Shown: positions 8,739 through 16,926, counted from the first letter of the stretch. The stretch is 64,000 nt of DNA from Streptomyces spinosus (GCF_020400655.1 NZ_JAINRC010000015.1:62001-126000); one strand, 5' to 3'. Notes: a model not told the origin generated them from the letters alone. Made by a program: numbers and translations.

Positions 8739-9455
8739 TCAGTTCGCCGTGCGCACCGTGACCTTCCCGTCCTGGGTGTGCGCCGACACGCGGTGCGGGC
8801 TGCTGTCGTCCCGGGGCACGGACACGGCGACCGACCCGTCGTCGGCCCCCGCCGACACCCGGTACGCGCCCCGGGGCAGGCGCACCGTCACCGGCCCGTC
8901 GTCGCTGCGGACGTCGACCAGGTCCGGCGGACCGGTCAGCTCGACGTCCACGGAGCCGTCGCCGGTGGCGGCCTTCACCCGGCGCGAGGAGACCACCGCG
9001 CGCACCGACCCGTCGTCGGCGCGCAGGTCCAGCGGGCCGCTGGTGTCGGTGACGCGCACGGCGCCGTCCTCGTTCACGACCCTGACGCCGACCCCGCGCG
9101 GCACCTCGATGCGGTGCCGGGCCGAGCAGTCGGCGATGAGCCCGGAGCAGTGCACCCGCAGCACGAGCCGGTCGCCGTCCATGGACCAGCGCACCCCGGG
9201 TTCGGAGCCGGCGACCACGGACCCCTCGAACCAGCGGGTCACCTCGACCGTGCCGGCCTTCCGCCCCCCTACGGCGACGATCTCCAGCGCCGAGTCGTCG
9301 GAGTCGACGGTGAGGGTGCGGCCGTGCAGCGCGAAGGACCGGTGATCGGGACGGGTGTCGTCGCCGGCGGAGGCGCCGCAGCCGGTGAGCACCGCGAGGA
9401 GCGCGCCGGCGAGCACGGCCGGCCGGGCGGCGCGGAACGAGAGCGAACGGACCAT
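8739..9455 (-). CDS. Lipoprotein with DUF4097-like beta-helical adhesin fold
   Basis: This 238-residue protein has AAGGGGAG ahead of ATG 9455. A lipobox (LLAVLTGCG, Cys near residue 26) predicts a lipid-anchored exported protein. The rest is a series of short beta repeats with D-D-G-S or E-D-G-A turns (VNEDGAVRVTDTSGPLDLRA, RADDGSVRAVV, GDGSVDVELTG, DDGPVTVRLPRG, DDGSVAVSVPRD). This is the regular pattern of DUF4097/putative-adhesin proteins, which form a right-handed beta-helix-like domain. Ligand and function are unknown. It is separated from the coiled-coil gene by 74 bp. Confidence 0.78.
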   Translation of the reverse strand: MVRSLSFRAARPAVLAGALLAVLTGCGASAGDDTRPDHRSFALHGRTLTVDSDDSALEIVAVGGRKAGTVEVTRWFEGSVVAGSEPGVRWSMDGDRLVLRVHCSGLIADCSARHRIEVPRGVGVRVVNEDGAVRVTDTSGPLDLRADDGSVRAVVSSRRVKAATGDGSVDVELTGPPDLVDVRSDDGPVTVRLPRGAYRVSAGADDGSVAVSVPRDDSSPHRVSAHTQDGKVTVRTAN

Positions 9456-9601
9456 GTGATGTCTCCCCTTGAACCGGCTCCGCGGTGCGAACCGGTCTGA
9501 CGCGGCGCCGCGGGATCCGGGGCCGGTGCTGCTTCGGTCTCCGCCGACGCTAGGGCCCGCGGGCCCGCGCCGGCGATCCGGCGGCCTCCCGGAGCGGGGG
9601 T

Positions 9602-9613
9602 GGGGTTAACCCC
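9602..9613. promoter_or_regulatory. Perfect 12-bp palindrome GGGGTTAACCCC upstream of the lipoprotein gene
   Basis: The sequence GGGGTTAACCCC is its own reverse complement. It lies in the 225-bp region between the divergent lipoprotein gene and tRNA-Val, about 150 bp before the lipoprotein start. Such symmetric sites can be operators. No regulator is identified, and the assignment is speculative. Confidence 0.25.
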
Positions 9614-9636
9614 CTTGCCCCGGCCCGCTGTCCGGT

Positions 9637-9667
9637 TTGCAGGGCAGCCGCTCGGGCAATGTAGGCT
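9637..9667 (+). promoter_or_regulatory. Promoter of tRNA-Val
   Basis: TTGCAG (9637-9642) and TAGGCT (9662-9667) form a housekeeping-type -35/-10 pair with a 19-bp spacer. Transcription would start about 8 bp before the tRNA 5' end. This is plausible for a strongly expressed monocistronic tRNA gene. Confidence 0.5.
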
Positions 9668-9680
9668 GTCGACCTGTCCC

Positions 9681-9752
<72 letters not shown>

Positions 9753-9759
9753 CCGGTCC

Positions 9760-9787
9760 GGCCCCTCGGAGCAGTTGCCGAGGGGCC
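9760..9787. terminator. Hairpin terminator between tRNA-Val and the convergent gene
   Basis: GGCCCCTCGG (9760-9769) pairs perfectly with CCGAGGGGCC (9778-9787) around an 8-base loop and is followed by GTTTCCTTG. It terminates the tRNA transcript and, being symmetric, probably also the convergent gene ending at 9799. Confidence 0.8.
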
Positions 9788-9798
9788 GTTTCCTTGCC

Positions 9799-10140
9799 CT
9801 ATTCCTCCTCCGCCGTCCTCTCGTGGGCGTGCTTCAGCCGGGAGCGGGCGTCCATGCGGTCCGCCGCCGCGACCTCGGCCCAGAAGCGGTGCGTGCTGAC
9901 GAAGACCGCGAGTTCGTGCTCGCGCCGCCGCAGCTTCTCCACCTCGGCCTGCTCGTCCTCCGTCCAGCCGGGGGACGCGGGCCGCTCCACCTTGCGCCAG
10001 CCGGTGTCGTCACTGAACCCGTCCATCGGCTCGACCGACCAGGGCAGCCGCTTGAGCAGGGCCGACAGCTCGGCCCGGACCTGATGCAGCTCCTCCTGAC
10101 CGGCGAGGAGGTCACTGGGGAATTCATAGGTCGTAGCCAC
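9799..10140 (-). CDS. Conserved hypothetical protein, charged helical
   Basis: This 113-residue protein starts at GTG 10140. It is rich in Glu and Arg, with predicted helices LAGQEELHQVRAELSALLKRL and WTEDEQAEVEKLRRREHELA, and has a W-R-K-V-E-R-P element in the middle. There is no signal or membrane segment. No Shine-Dalgarno site precedes the start, but TAGCAT lies 6 bases before the GTG on the minus strand, so the transcript may be leaderless (inference). I do not recognise the family beyond its being a common short Streptomyces protein. Confidence 0.65.
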   Translation of the reverse strand: MATTYEFPSDLLAGQEELHQVRAELSALLKRLPWSVEPMDGFSDDTGWRKVERPASPGWTEDEQAEVEKLRRREHELAVFVSTHRFWAEVAAADRMDARSRLKHAHERTAEEE

Positions 10141-10246
10141 GCGGCAATGCTACGCCTGTTCGATTTACGGGGGCGAGGCCGTCCGTGGGGTCCGGGGGAA
10201 GGTTCAGCCGAACGGGTGGCGGGGCGGGGACGGCCGGGGGGCCGGG

Positions 10247-11155
10247 TCAGCGAGCGCCGTCCCGCAGCTCCCGGACCAGGCGGGCCGTCATCGGCACCGG
10301 CACCCCGTGCCGCTCGGCCGCGCGCAGCAACGCCCCGCCGATGGCGTCCAGCTCCAGCGGGCGGCCCGCCTCGGCGTCTCGCTGCATGGACGACCTGGCG
10401 GCGGGCGGGAAGGTGTCGTAGCGGGCCAGGGCCCGCTCCGGGTCGGCCGGGGCGCCGCAGGCACGGCTGACCGCGGCGGTCTCCGCGACCAGTGCCTCCA
10501 GCTCCTGCCGGTGACGGACGCGGGCCACGCCGAGCGGGACGCCGTACCGGGTGGTGAGCAGGGCGAACGGGGCGAGGAACGCCATCTTGGCCCACAGGGC
10601 CGCCGTCTCGTCCCCGGCCACGCGGGCGGTCGTACCGCAGTCGGTGAGGTGGGCGGCCAGCGCTTCCAGGCGGGTGCGGGGTACGGCGTCCCCGGCCAGG
10701 TCGATCTCCGTGAACGGGCTGCCGTGCTCGATCACGCCCGGGGCGGTCCGGGTGGACTCCACACGGATCACGGCCGGGGCGACCCGGTCGGGACGGTAGC
10801 GGGCGCGCAGGGCCCCGGGGTGTTCGACGCCGTTCAGCAGCGGCACGGCCAGGGCGTCGCCGAGGACGGCGGGCGAAACCCTGGTCAGGGCGGCGCCGAG
10901 CGCGGTGTGCTTCACGGTGATCAGGCAGGCGTCCACCGGCTCGCGCAGCTCGGTGTCCGCGTCGACGGCGGCCGTGAAGTCGCCGAACTGCGGGCTTCGG
11001 ACCGTGATGCCGGTACGGCGCAGGGCCTCGGCCGTGGCCTCGCCGGCCAGGCAGATCACGCGGTGCCCGGAGCGGGACAGCAGGGCGGCGAGCAGTCCGC
11101 CGGTGCCGCCGGGGCCGAGGACGGCCACGGTGAGCGGTCGCGTCATGAACGTCAT
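10247..11155 (-). CDS. 2-dehydropantoate 2-reductase family (ketopantoate reductase-like)
   Basis: This 302-residue protein starts at ATG 11155, 8 bases behind GGAGGGA. The N-terminal NADPH-binding Rossmann motif is VAVLGPGGTGGLLAALLSRSG. The family lysine lies in LITVKHTAL, followed by PLLNGVEHP. The C-terminal helical domain has LWAKMAFLAPFALLTTRYG and the terminal substrate-region pattern SSMQRDAEAGRPLELDAI. These are the PanE/ApbA signatures, for NADPH-dependent reduction of ketopantoate to pantoate in CoA synthesis. Actinomycetes often carry several homologues acting on other 2-keto acids, so the substrate is not certain. It is divergent from the DUF2277 gene. Confidence 0.85.
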   Translation of the reverse strand: MTFMTRPLTVAVLGPGGTGGLLAALLSRSGHRVICLAGEATAEALRRTGITVRSPQFGDFTAAVDADTELREPVDACLITVKHTALGAALTRVSPAVLGDALAVPLLNGVEHPGALRARYRPDRVAPAVIRVESTRTAPGVIEHGSPFTEIDLAGDAVPRTRLEALAAHLTDCGTTARVAGDETAALWAKMAFLAPFALLTTRYGVPLGVARVRHRQELEALVAETAAVSRACGAPADPERALARYDTFPPAARSSMQRDAEAGRPLELDAIGGALLRAAERHGVPVPMTARLVRELRDGAR

Positions 11156-11247
11156 GGAATCGTCCCTCCGACGGTCGGCCCCGGGTGTCGGTGGCCGCCT
11201 TCGCGCGGATCATCGCAGGGCACGGCGGGGTGCGCGAGACTGGGCGC

Positions 11248-11478
11248 ATGTGCCGGAGCATCAAGACGCTGCGTCCGCCCGTGCTGCCCGGTGAGGCCAC
11301 GGACGAGGACATCCACGCGGCCGCGTTGCAGTACGTGCGGAAGATCTCGGGCTTCCGGGCCCCCGCCGCCCACAACCGCGAGGCCTTCGACAAGGCGGTG
11401 CGAGCGGTGGCGCGGGCCACGGCGGAGCTGCTCGGGGAGCTCGAGGTCCGCGGGCAGTCGGTGCGGCGAGAGGGGTAG
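11248..11478 (+). CDS. DUF2277 small protein
   Basis: The protein has 76 residues from ATG 11248. It begins MCRSIKTLRPPVLPGEATDE and continues with AALQYVRKISGFRAPAAHNR, the signature of the DUF2277 family of short bacterial proteins. The rest is an amphipathic helix (EAFDKAVRAVARATAELL). A longer in-frame start at 11185 lacks a better ribosome site and extends beyond the family's usual length. The function is unknown. Confidence 0.85.
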   Translation: MCRSIKTLRPPVLPGEATDEDIHAAALQYVRKISGFRAPAAHNREAFDKAVRAVARATAELLGELEVRGQSVRREG

Positions 11479-11847
11479 CCCCCGGCGGGGCCGGCGGCGG
11501 TCGGCCGGCGGCCGTGGGGGAGCGGGGCCGGCGGGTCCGGGGCAGGCGCGGACCCGCCCGCAGGCGTGCCCGCGTGTGACCACTCTCACGGAGGCGCGGC
11601 CCCGGAACCCGGTCGAGGCGTCATCGCGCAGGGCCGCCGGCCGTACGCCGTGGACGGTTATGAGACAGGTGGGCTGGGCGTGGCGAGGACGGCCGTACGG
11701 CGTGACGGAACGTCAAAGAGGCGCAGGTGTACGCACGTTGACTTCCGGGAAGTTCGCGGGAGACGTGCGTCCGGTGACCGCGGCGGGCGTCCGGACCGGC
11801 GCCGGGCCGTGAGCGGGGACATCACCACCGTGGCCGAATGTTGAACT
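11479..11847. other. Non-coding interval before the DoxX gene
   Basis: About 370 bases lie between the DUF2277 stop and the DoxX promoter. Open frames here lack ribosome sites and family resemblance. I see no RNA structure beyond general GC-rich hairpins. Confidence 0.5.
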
Positions 11848-11878
11848 TGCAAGCATTGATTAGGTGCCCCTAACCTGG
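11848..11878 (+). promoter_or_regulatory. DoxX promoter overlapped by an IdeR/DmdR-type iron box
   Basis: TTGCAA (11848-11853) and TAACCT (11871-11876) form a -35/-10 pair with a 17-bp spacer. TTAGGTGCCCCTAACCTGG (11860-11878) shares 13 of 19 positions with the actinobacterial iron box as I remember it (TTAGGTTAGGCTAACCTAA) and covers the -10. Iron-loaded DmdR/IdeR bound there would block transcription. The match is imperfect in the centre and at the right end. Confidence 0.5.
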
Positions 11879-11961
11879 GTCTTCCGTTCGGTACCGCCGC
11901 CCCACGACCGGCCTTCTCCGTCCCCGGCCGGCCCGACCGTCACCGAAGAGGAGACCTCCCC

Positions 11962-12417
11962 ATGTCCGCACGTCTCGATTCCGCTCGGCCCTATGTGATC
12001 GGGCTCTTCCGCATCGTCCTCGGCCTGCTCTTCGCGGCGCACGGCGCCGCATCCCTGTTCGGCGTCCTCGGCGGCGCCGCCGGCGGCGACGGCGGCACCA
12101 TCGCGGCCGGCACCTGGCCCGGCTGGTACGCGGCCGTGATCCAGCTGGTCGCCGGCGGCCTGGTGCTGCTCGGCCTCGGCACCCGCGCCGCCGCGCTGAT
12201 CGCCTCCGGCTCGATGGCGTACGCCTACTTCGACGTCCACCAGCAGGCCGCCCTGTGGCCCATACAGAACGGCGGCGAGCTGTCGGTCCTGTTCTGCTGG
12301 GCGTTCTTCCTGCTCGTCTTCACCGGCTCGGGCGCCTTCGGCCTGGACCGGCTCCTCGTCCGCCGCGCGCCGCAGGACGGCGAGCGGGCGCCGGAGCGGT
12401 CCCCGGTGGCCGCCTGA
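11962..12417 (+). CDS. DoxX-family membrane protein
   Basis: This 151-residue protein starts at ATG 11962 behind GAGGAGA. It has four hydrophobic helices (IGLFRIVLGLLFAAHGAASLF, WYAAVIQLVAGGLVLLGLG, AAALIASGSMAYAYF and FCWAFFLLVFTGSGAFGLD) and the DoxX pattern of R-I-x-x-G early and a polar loop with WPIQNGGE. DoxX relatives are quinone-linked or redox-stress membrane proteins. In mycobacteria a DoxX protein joins superoxide dismutase and a thiol-linked partner in the membrane. The candidate iron box in its promoter would link expression to iron or oxidative state (inference). Confidence 0.85.
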   Translation: MSARLDSARPYVIGLFRIVLGLLFAAHGAASLFGVLGGAAGGDGGTIAAGTWPGWYAAVIQLVAGGLVLLGLGTRAAALIASGSMAYAYFDVHQQAALWPIQNGGELSVLFCWAFFLLVFTGSGAFGLDRLLVRRAPQDGERAPERSPVAA

Positions 12418-12469
12418 CCACCGGGTCGGCGTGCCACGACGGCCCGGCCGGTGCGCCGTCCGACGGTGC

Positions 12470-12513
12470 GACCGGTGCCCTGTCCGGCGGCCGACCGGTG
12501 CCCTGTCCGGCGG
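12470..12513. repeat. Tandem 23-bp direct repeat
   Basis: ACCGGTGCCCTGTCCGGCGG occurs at 12471-12490 and again at 12494-12513, and a diverged third copy lies just upstream (about 12446-12466). The block sits between the DoxX stop and the DedA start. It may be replication slippage, and no coding function is evident. Confidence 0.6.
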
Positions 12514-12614
12514 GACCGGTTTACGCCCGTGACCGCCCCGTGAGCCCCCCGCGAACCTCCTGTCACACCCCCGGCGTACGCTGTATGGCTGTCTACGGGG
12601 GAGTGACGGGAGTC

Positions 12615-13229
12615 GTGGTGTTCGAGAGTGTGGGGTCGCTGGCGGCCGGGCCGTGGATCTATGCCGTGGTGGCCGTGTCGGTCCTGCTCGACGTGTTCCT
12701 GCCCGTCCTGCCCAGCGGCGTGCTCGTCATCACGGCCGGCACGGCGGCGGCGGCCGGCTCGGGCGCGGCCGGCCAGGTCCCGCACGAGGTGCCGGACATC
12801 CTGGCCCTGATCCTGTCCGCCGCGACCGCCTCCGTCCTCGGCGACCTGGTGGCGTACCGGCTGGCCTGGCGCGGCGGGGAGCGGCTGGACCGGGCGATAG
12901 CCCGCTCCCGGCGGCTGACCACCGCGCAGGAGCGCCTCGGTGACGCCCTGACCCGGGGCGGCGGCGCGCTGGTCGTCCTCGCCCGCTTCGCCCCGGCCGG
13001 CCGCTCGGTCGTCTCCTTCTGCGCCGGCGCCGCCCACCGCCGCGTCCGCGACTTCCTGCCCTGGTCCGCCCTGGCGGGCCTGTCCTGGGCCGCCTACAGC
13101 GTGGCCCTCGGCTACTACGGCGCCCAGTGGCTGGGCGCGACCTGGCTGGCCACGGGCGTCTCGGTGGCGGCCCTGTTCGGCGCGGGCGCGGCGGCGGCCT
13201 TCCTGATGCGCCGCCGCCCGGTTTCCTGA
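12615..13229 (+). CDS. DedA/VTT-family membrane protein
   Basis: This protein of about 204 residues contains the SNARE-associated/VTT core: WIYAVVAVSVLLDVFLPVLP as first helix, LILSAATASVLGDLVAYRLA, and the family hallmark VLARFAPAGRSVVSFCAG (normally R-F-x-P-x-x-R with a following A-G), then WSALAGLSWAAYSVALGYYG. DedA proteins are involved in polyprenyl-phosphate or lipid flipping and membrane homeostasis. The start is uncertain. GTG 12615 follows GGGGGAG at 12597-12603, whereas ATG 12585 adds ten residues but has no ribosome site. Confidence 0.82.
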   Translation: MVFESVGSLAAGPWIYAVVAVSVLLDVFLPVLPSGVLVITAGTAAAAGSGAAGQVPHEVPDILALILSAATASVLGDLVAYRLAWRGGERLDRAIARSRRLTTAQERLGDALTRGGGALVVLARFAPAGRSVVSFCAGAAHRRVRDFLPWSALAGLSWAAYSVALGYYGAQWLGATWLATGVSVAALFGAGAAAAFLMRRRPVS

Positions 13230-13260
13230 GCGCCCCGAGGGGCGCGGGCGGCGGCGGGGC

Positions 13261-13905
13261 TCAGCAGCCGGACAGGTAGTTCGTCAGCGCGCTCTTCTCG
13301 GCGGAGTCCACCGACAGGTCGTAGTAGTACTTCACCTGCACCCAGGCCCGCACGTACGTGCACAGGTACGCCGACCGGGACGGCACCCAGGTGGCCGGGT
13401 CCTGGTCGCCCTTGGCCTGGTTGACGTTGTCGGTGACGGCGATCAGCTGGGGCCGGGTCAGGTCGTTCGCGAACGCCTGCCGCTGCGCGGTCGTCCACTT
13501 GCTCGCGCCGGAGTCCCACGCCTCCGCCAGCGGCACGAGGTGGTCGATGTCGAGGTCGGAGGCGGCGGTCCAGGTGGCGCCGTCGTACGGGGAGTACCAG
13601 CTGCCGCTGGTCGCGGCACAGGAGGAGTCGGTCACGACGTTCGACCCGTCCCGCTTGAGGACCGTCTCGCGGGTGTTGCAGGCGCCGCTGATGGTGATCC
13701 AGTGCGGGAAGAGGTCGCGGCTGTAGCCGGTGCGGTTCTCGGTGGCCACGGTGAGCTGGGAGAGGTAGCTGCGGGCGGTGGCGCCGCTGACCGGGGTGGG
13801 GAGGGCCGCGGAGGCGTTCGGGGAGTTGAACAGGGCGACGGAGGCGATCAGACCGGTGAGGGCCGCGAGTATGCTCGTCCGTCGACGCGCGTAGAACCTG
13901 GGCAT
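13261..13905 (-). CDS. Secreted HNH-type endonuclease family protein
   Basis: This 214-residue protein has an Arg-rich N-terminus and a hydrophobic signal segment ending at ASA-A (about residue 32). The nuclease core is DLDIDHLVPLAEAWDSGASK, the His-Asp-His centre of DUF1524/HNH secreted nucleases. It is followed by RPQLIAVTDNVNQAKGDQDP with the Asn typical of beta-beta-alpha metal nucleases. Cysteines at ACNTRE, SSCAA, LCTY and the final SGC suggest disulphides. It should degrade extracellular nucleic acid. It is monocistronic, and its upstream region lies next to the manganese riboswitch promoter on the other strand. Confidence 0.85.
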   Translation of the reverse strand: MPRFYARRRTSILAALTGLIASVALFNSPNASAALPTPVSGATARSYLSQLTVATENRTGYSRDLFPHWITISGACNTRETVLKRDGSNVVTDSSCAATSGSWYSPYDGATWTAASDLDIDHLVPLAEAWDSGASKWTTAQRQAFANDLTRPQLIAVTDNVNQAKGDQDPATWVPSRSAYLCTYVRAWVQVKYYYDLSVDSAEKSALTNYLSGC

Positions 13906-14026
13906 GCGTGAACTCCCTTGTGGGGTGGCGGTGTTGGAGCGCGAGCGAGGGAATGCTCGCGGGGCGGTGTTGCCGGGGGGTGAGCGCTCGGTAAGAAGCT
14001 AGTGACGTGCGCATGTCACGACAAGG

Positions 14027-14057
14027 TTGACGGCGGAACTTTCACATCCCTTACGAT
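14027..14057 (+). promoter_or_regulatory. Promoter of the riboswitch-controlled exporter gene
   Basis: TTGACG (14027-14032) and TACGAT (14052-14057) are separated by 19 bp, which resembles housekeeping Streptomyces promoters. A start near 14064 places the riboswitch right at the 5' end of the leader. Confidence 0.5.
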
Positions 14058-14068
14058 GGGGAGCGCAG

Positions 14069-14209
14069 AAGGGGAGTAGCTCTTCGCCGGACCGTCGACA
14101 TACTGCTCAGCGAGCCTGAGCCGGCGCCCGGAGGCGGACCGCGTTCCAGCGGTCCCGCCAGCGAGACCTTCGGCAAGCAGTGCACGCCCGTGCCCCTTCG
14201 GCGCGGGCG
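14069..14209 (+). ncRNA. yybP-ykoY (manganese) riboswitch with expression-platform hairpin
   Basis: Conserved elements of the yybP-ykoY class appear in order: AAGGGGAGTAGC (14069-14080), GACATACTGCTCAGCG (starting about 14097) and GAGACCTTCGGC (14163-14174), separated by GC-rich stem sequences. Downstream, CGCCCGTGCC (14185-14194) pairs with GGCGCGGGCG (14200-14209) to form a likely expression-platform hairpin. The class senses Mn2+ and switches on exporters. The gene that follows is a TMEM165/GDT1 transporter, a family of Mn/Ca exporters, which supports the call. Confidence 0.82.
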
Positions 14210-14288
14210 CCGAGTGCGCTGCCGTGCCGAGGTGTCATCGCGTGACGTACCGCACTCTCGGCGGGGCAGCCCGACCGATTGAGGAACC

Positions 14289-14870
14289 TTGATCAGCATC
14301 ACCGTGACGGCGCTCGTCTTCGGCGTCATCTTCCTCGCCGAACTGCCGGACAAGACCGCCCTCGCCGGTCTCGTCCTCGGCACCCGCTACCGCGCCTCGT
14401 ACGTCTTCGCGGGCGTCGCCGCCGCCTTCCTGCTGCACGTCGTGCTCGCCGTCGCGGCCGGCAGCGTGCTGACCCTGCTGCCGCAGCAGATCGTGCACGC
14501 CGTCACCGGCGTCCTCTTCCTCGGCGGAGCCGCGATGCTCCTGCTGAAGAAGGGCGAGGAGGAGGAAGAGGTCAGGAAGCCCGCCGACCAGTCCTTCTGG
14601 AAGGTGGCGGGGACCGGCTTCACGCTCATCCTGGTCGCCGAGTTCGGTGATCTGACCCAGATCATGACCGCCAACCTGGCCGCCCGCTACGACGACCCGA
14701 TTTCCGTCGGCCTCGGCGCGGTGCTGGGCCTGTGGGCCGTCGCCGGGCTCGGCATCGTCGGCGGGAAGGCGCTGATGAAGCGGGTGCCGCTGCGGCTGAT
14801 CACGCAGATCGCGGCGCTGCTGATGCTGGCGCTCGGCGTGTGGAGCCTGTGGGAGGCCGTCAGCGGCTGA
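14289..14870 (+). CDS. TMEM165/GDT1 (UPF0016) family Mn2+ exporter
   Basis: This 193-residue protein starts at TTG 14289 behind GAGGAA. It has two triplets of membrane helices related by pseudo-symmetry, each with the family ion-binding motif E-x-G-D-K/R-T/S, here slightly changed: LAELPDKTALAG in the first half and AEFGDLTQIMTA in the second. A short acidic loop (KKGEEEEEVRK) separates them. Relatives export Mn2+ (MneA/MntX-like) or exchange cations for protons. The upstream manganese riboswitch makes Mn detoxification by far the likeliest role. Confidence 0.88.
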   Translation: MISITVTALVFGVIFLAELPDKTALAGLVLGTRYRASYVFAGVAAAFLLHVVLAVAAGSVLTLLPQQIVHAVTGVLFLGGAAMLLLKKGEEEEEVRKPADQSFWKVAGTGFTLILVAEFGDLTQIMTANLAARYDDPISVGLGAVLGLWAVAGLGIVGGKALMKRVPLRLITQIAALLMLALGVWSLWEAVSG

Positions 14871-15088
14871 CCGGCAGGGCTCCGCGCCGGGGCTGTGCGG
14901 TGGGACCGGGCTGAACAACGGGTGAATGCTCGCGGGGGCGGTGGCGGGATGCGGACGGGTTTTGTACCGTAGAGAAACAAAGTGGCTCCCGCCCGTTCAC
15001 CCTGACCGGCGGGCGGGGCCGCCTTGTCCCGTCCGACGTCCCACCCGACGTCCCGCCCGACCCGGGGTCCTGTCCTCTGGAGCTGCCG

Positions 15089-15757
15089 ATGCCGGCCACC
15101 GCCACGCCCGCCGTCCTCACCGCCCGCGCCCTCCTGCTCGACATGGACGGCACCCTCGTCAACTCGGACGCCGTGGTCGAGCGCATCTGGCGGCGCTGGG
15201 CCGAGCGGCACGGCCTGGACGGCGACGAGGTGATGAAGGTCGTGCACGGCAGGCAGGGCCACGCCTCCATGGCCGTCCTCCTCCCCGGCCGGCCGGTCGA
15301 GCAGAACCTCGCCGACAACGCCCGCATGCTCGCCGAGGAGACCGCCGACACCGACGGTGTGATCGAGATCCCCGGCGCGCGTGCCTTCCTCTCCGCGCTG
15401 GAGGGGCTGCCGCACGCCCTGGTGACCTCCGCCGACGTCGCCCTGTCCACCGCCCGCATGAACGCCGCCGGGCTGCCCCTGCCGGCCGTGCGCGTCACCG
15501 CGGAGTCGGTCGGCGCGAGCAAGCCGGACCCCGAGGGCTTCCTGAAGGGCGCCGCCGAACTGGGCGTCGACCCGGCCGACTGCGTCGTCTTCGAGGACTC
15601 CGGGGCGGGGATCGCGGCGGGGCGCTCCGCGGGGATGCGGGTCGTCGGGGTCGGGCCGCGCGCGGTGTTCCACGAGCCGGACGTCGCGGTGCGGGACCTC
15701 ACCCAGGTGCGGGTCGAGGCGGTGGCCGGCGGGGGCGTCCGACTGCACATCGGCTGA
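15089..15757 (+). CDS. HAD-like sugar/polyol phosphatase
   Basis: This 222-residue protein starts at ATG 15089, 7 bases after GGAG. It has a complete HAD set: LLLDMDGTLVNSDAVVERIW (motif I and the start of the cap), VTSADVALSTARMNAAGLP (motif II), GASKPDPEGFLKGAAELG (motif III lysine) and CVVFEDSGAGIAAGRSAG (motif IV). The cap domain type and length are those of the beta-phosphoglucomutase/2-deoxyglucose-6-phosphatase/glycerol-phosphatase group. It is a soluble Mg-dependent phosphatase probably acting on a small sugar phosphate. It stands alone, 218 bp after the exporter gene. Confidence 0.88.
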   Translation: MPATATPAVLTARALLLDMDGTLVNSDAVVERIWRRWAERHGLDGDEVMKVVHGRQGHASMAVLLPGRPVEQNLADNARMLAEETADTDGVIEIPGARAFLSALEGLPHALVTSADVALSTARMNAAGLPLPAVRVTAESVGASKPDPEGFLKGAAELGVDPADCVVFEDSGAGIAAGRSAGMRVVGVGPRAVFHEPDVAVRDLTQVRVEAVAGGGVRLHIG

Positions 15758-15958
15758 CGGCCGGCTGCCGGCCCCGGACGCGCGGGGCCGCGCGACGGAG
15801 CCGCACGCCGAGTCCGCCCGGGCTCCTTCGGGGCGCTCCCTCACCCGCTCGGGGCGCTGCGGCCGGGCCACGTCCGCCGGGGCGCCCCGTCCTCCGTCGG
15901 GGCCCCGTGGCCGGGCCGTCTCCGTCCCTCCGAGCGGCCACGCACCCCGTCGGCGGCG

Positions 15959-16849
15959 CTACGGCTGCGTCGTTTCCGACTCCAGGCTTCTGCGGGTCGC
16001 CGGGCCGTACGTGCCCAGGGTGTCGTCCGTGATGCCCCGGGCCAGCTGGTAGTTGCGCACCGCGTCCTCGACCGCGCGGGTGAAGGTGCCGTTGATCTGG
16101 TCCCCGTAGAGGTTCAGCCGGCGCAGGCGCTGCTGGAGCTCGGTGACCTCCGGGCCCGTGTCACCGCGGCGCAGGACCGGTGCCGCGGTGGGCGTGGTGC
16201 GCGGAGTGCCCGAAGGCGTCGGGGACGGGGTCGGCGAGGCGGCGGCGCTGGAGGCGCTCGCGGAGGGTGTCGCGGACGCGGAGGGCGAGGCGGAGCCCCG
16301 CGACGGGCTCGGGTCGGCCGTCGCCGAGGGGGAGGGCAGGGGTGGGCGGGGTGTCACCGGGGGTGCCGGGGCCGCCGCCGAGGACGGTGCCCGCGTCGTC
16401 GCCTCCGGGATGCTCGCCCTGACCTCCTGAGCCACCCTGCCCCGGGCCGGTGCCTGGTACGAGAACAGCGCGAAACCGGCGACCGCGACGACGGCCGCCC
16501 CCGCGCCCCCGGCGGCCAGCAGCACCGTGCGGCGCGGGCGGCGCCGGGGCCGTCCGGGCCCGGTCCCGGCCGCGTCCGGCTCCGCCGCCGGACCGGGCGG
16601 CGCGGGCGTCCGCAGGGGCGGCGGCGCGGTCCCGGCGGCTGGTGCGGGCGGTGGCTCGTCCTGGGCCGGCCGCATCTCCACGTACGGCCGTATCCGCAGC
16701 GGGTCGAAGTCCTCCGCCGCCGCGGCCTCCGCCGTGCGGGTCTCGCGCAGGGCCTCGGCCGCGCGGGCCGTGCAGTCGCACGACGGCGTGTTGTCCGGCC
16801 CCCTCGGCGTCCCGCACCGCGGGCACGTGGTGCCCCGCTCTCCCGTCAC
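15959..16849 (-). CDS. Zinc-ribbon, membrane-anchored peptidoglycan-binding protein
   Basis: This 296-residue protein starts at GTG 16849, a few bases after AGGGGAGGGG. The order is an N-terminal Cys-rich ribbon (TTCPRCGTPRGPDNTPSCDC, residues 7-26), a Pro-rich cytoplasmic part, one helix (TVLLAAGGAGAAVVAVAGFAL, about 110-130), a Ser/Pro/Thr linker of about 90 residues that would cross the wall, and a C-terminal PG_binding_1 domain (VLRRGDTGPEVTELQQRLRR and FTRAVEDAVRNYQLARGI). A helix linking a cytoplasmic metal ribbon to a wall-binding domain hints at a sensor or anchor. It is divergent from the MFS gene. Confidence 0.8.
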   Translation of the reverse strand: MTGERGTTCPRCGTPRGPDNTPSCDCTARAAEALRETRTAEAAAAEDFDPLRIRPYVEMRPAQDEPPPAPAAGTAPPPLRTPAPPGPAAEPDAAGTGPGRPRRRPRRTVLLAAGGAGAAVVAVAGFALFSYQAPARGRVAQEVRASIPEATTRAPSSAAAPAPPVTPRPPLPSPSATADPSPSRGSASPSASATPSASASSAAASPTPSPTPSGTPRTTPTAAPVLRRGDTGPEVTELQQRLRRLNLYGDQINGTFTRAVEDAVRNYQLARGITDDTLGTYGPATRRSLESETTQP

Positions 16850-16926
16850 GCGTGTGCCCCTCCCCTCGGGAACTCCAGAGATTATGCGGATTTTCTCCGC
16901 AGCCGCAGCACTCGGCGGGCCATAAG

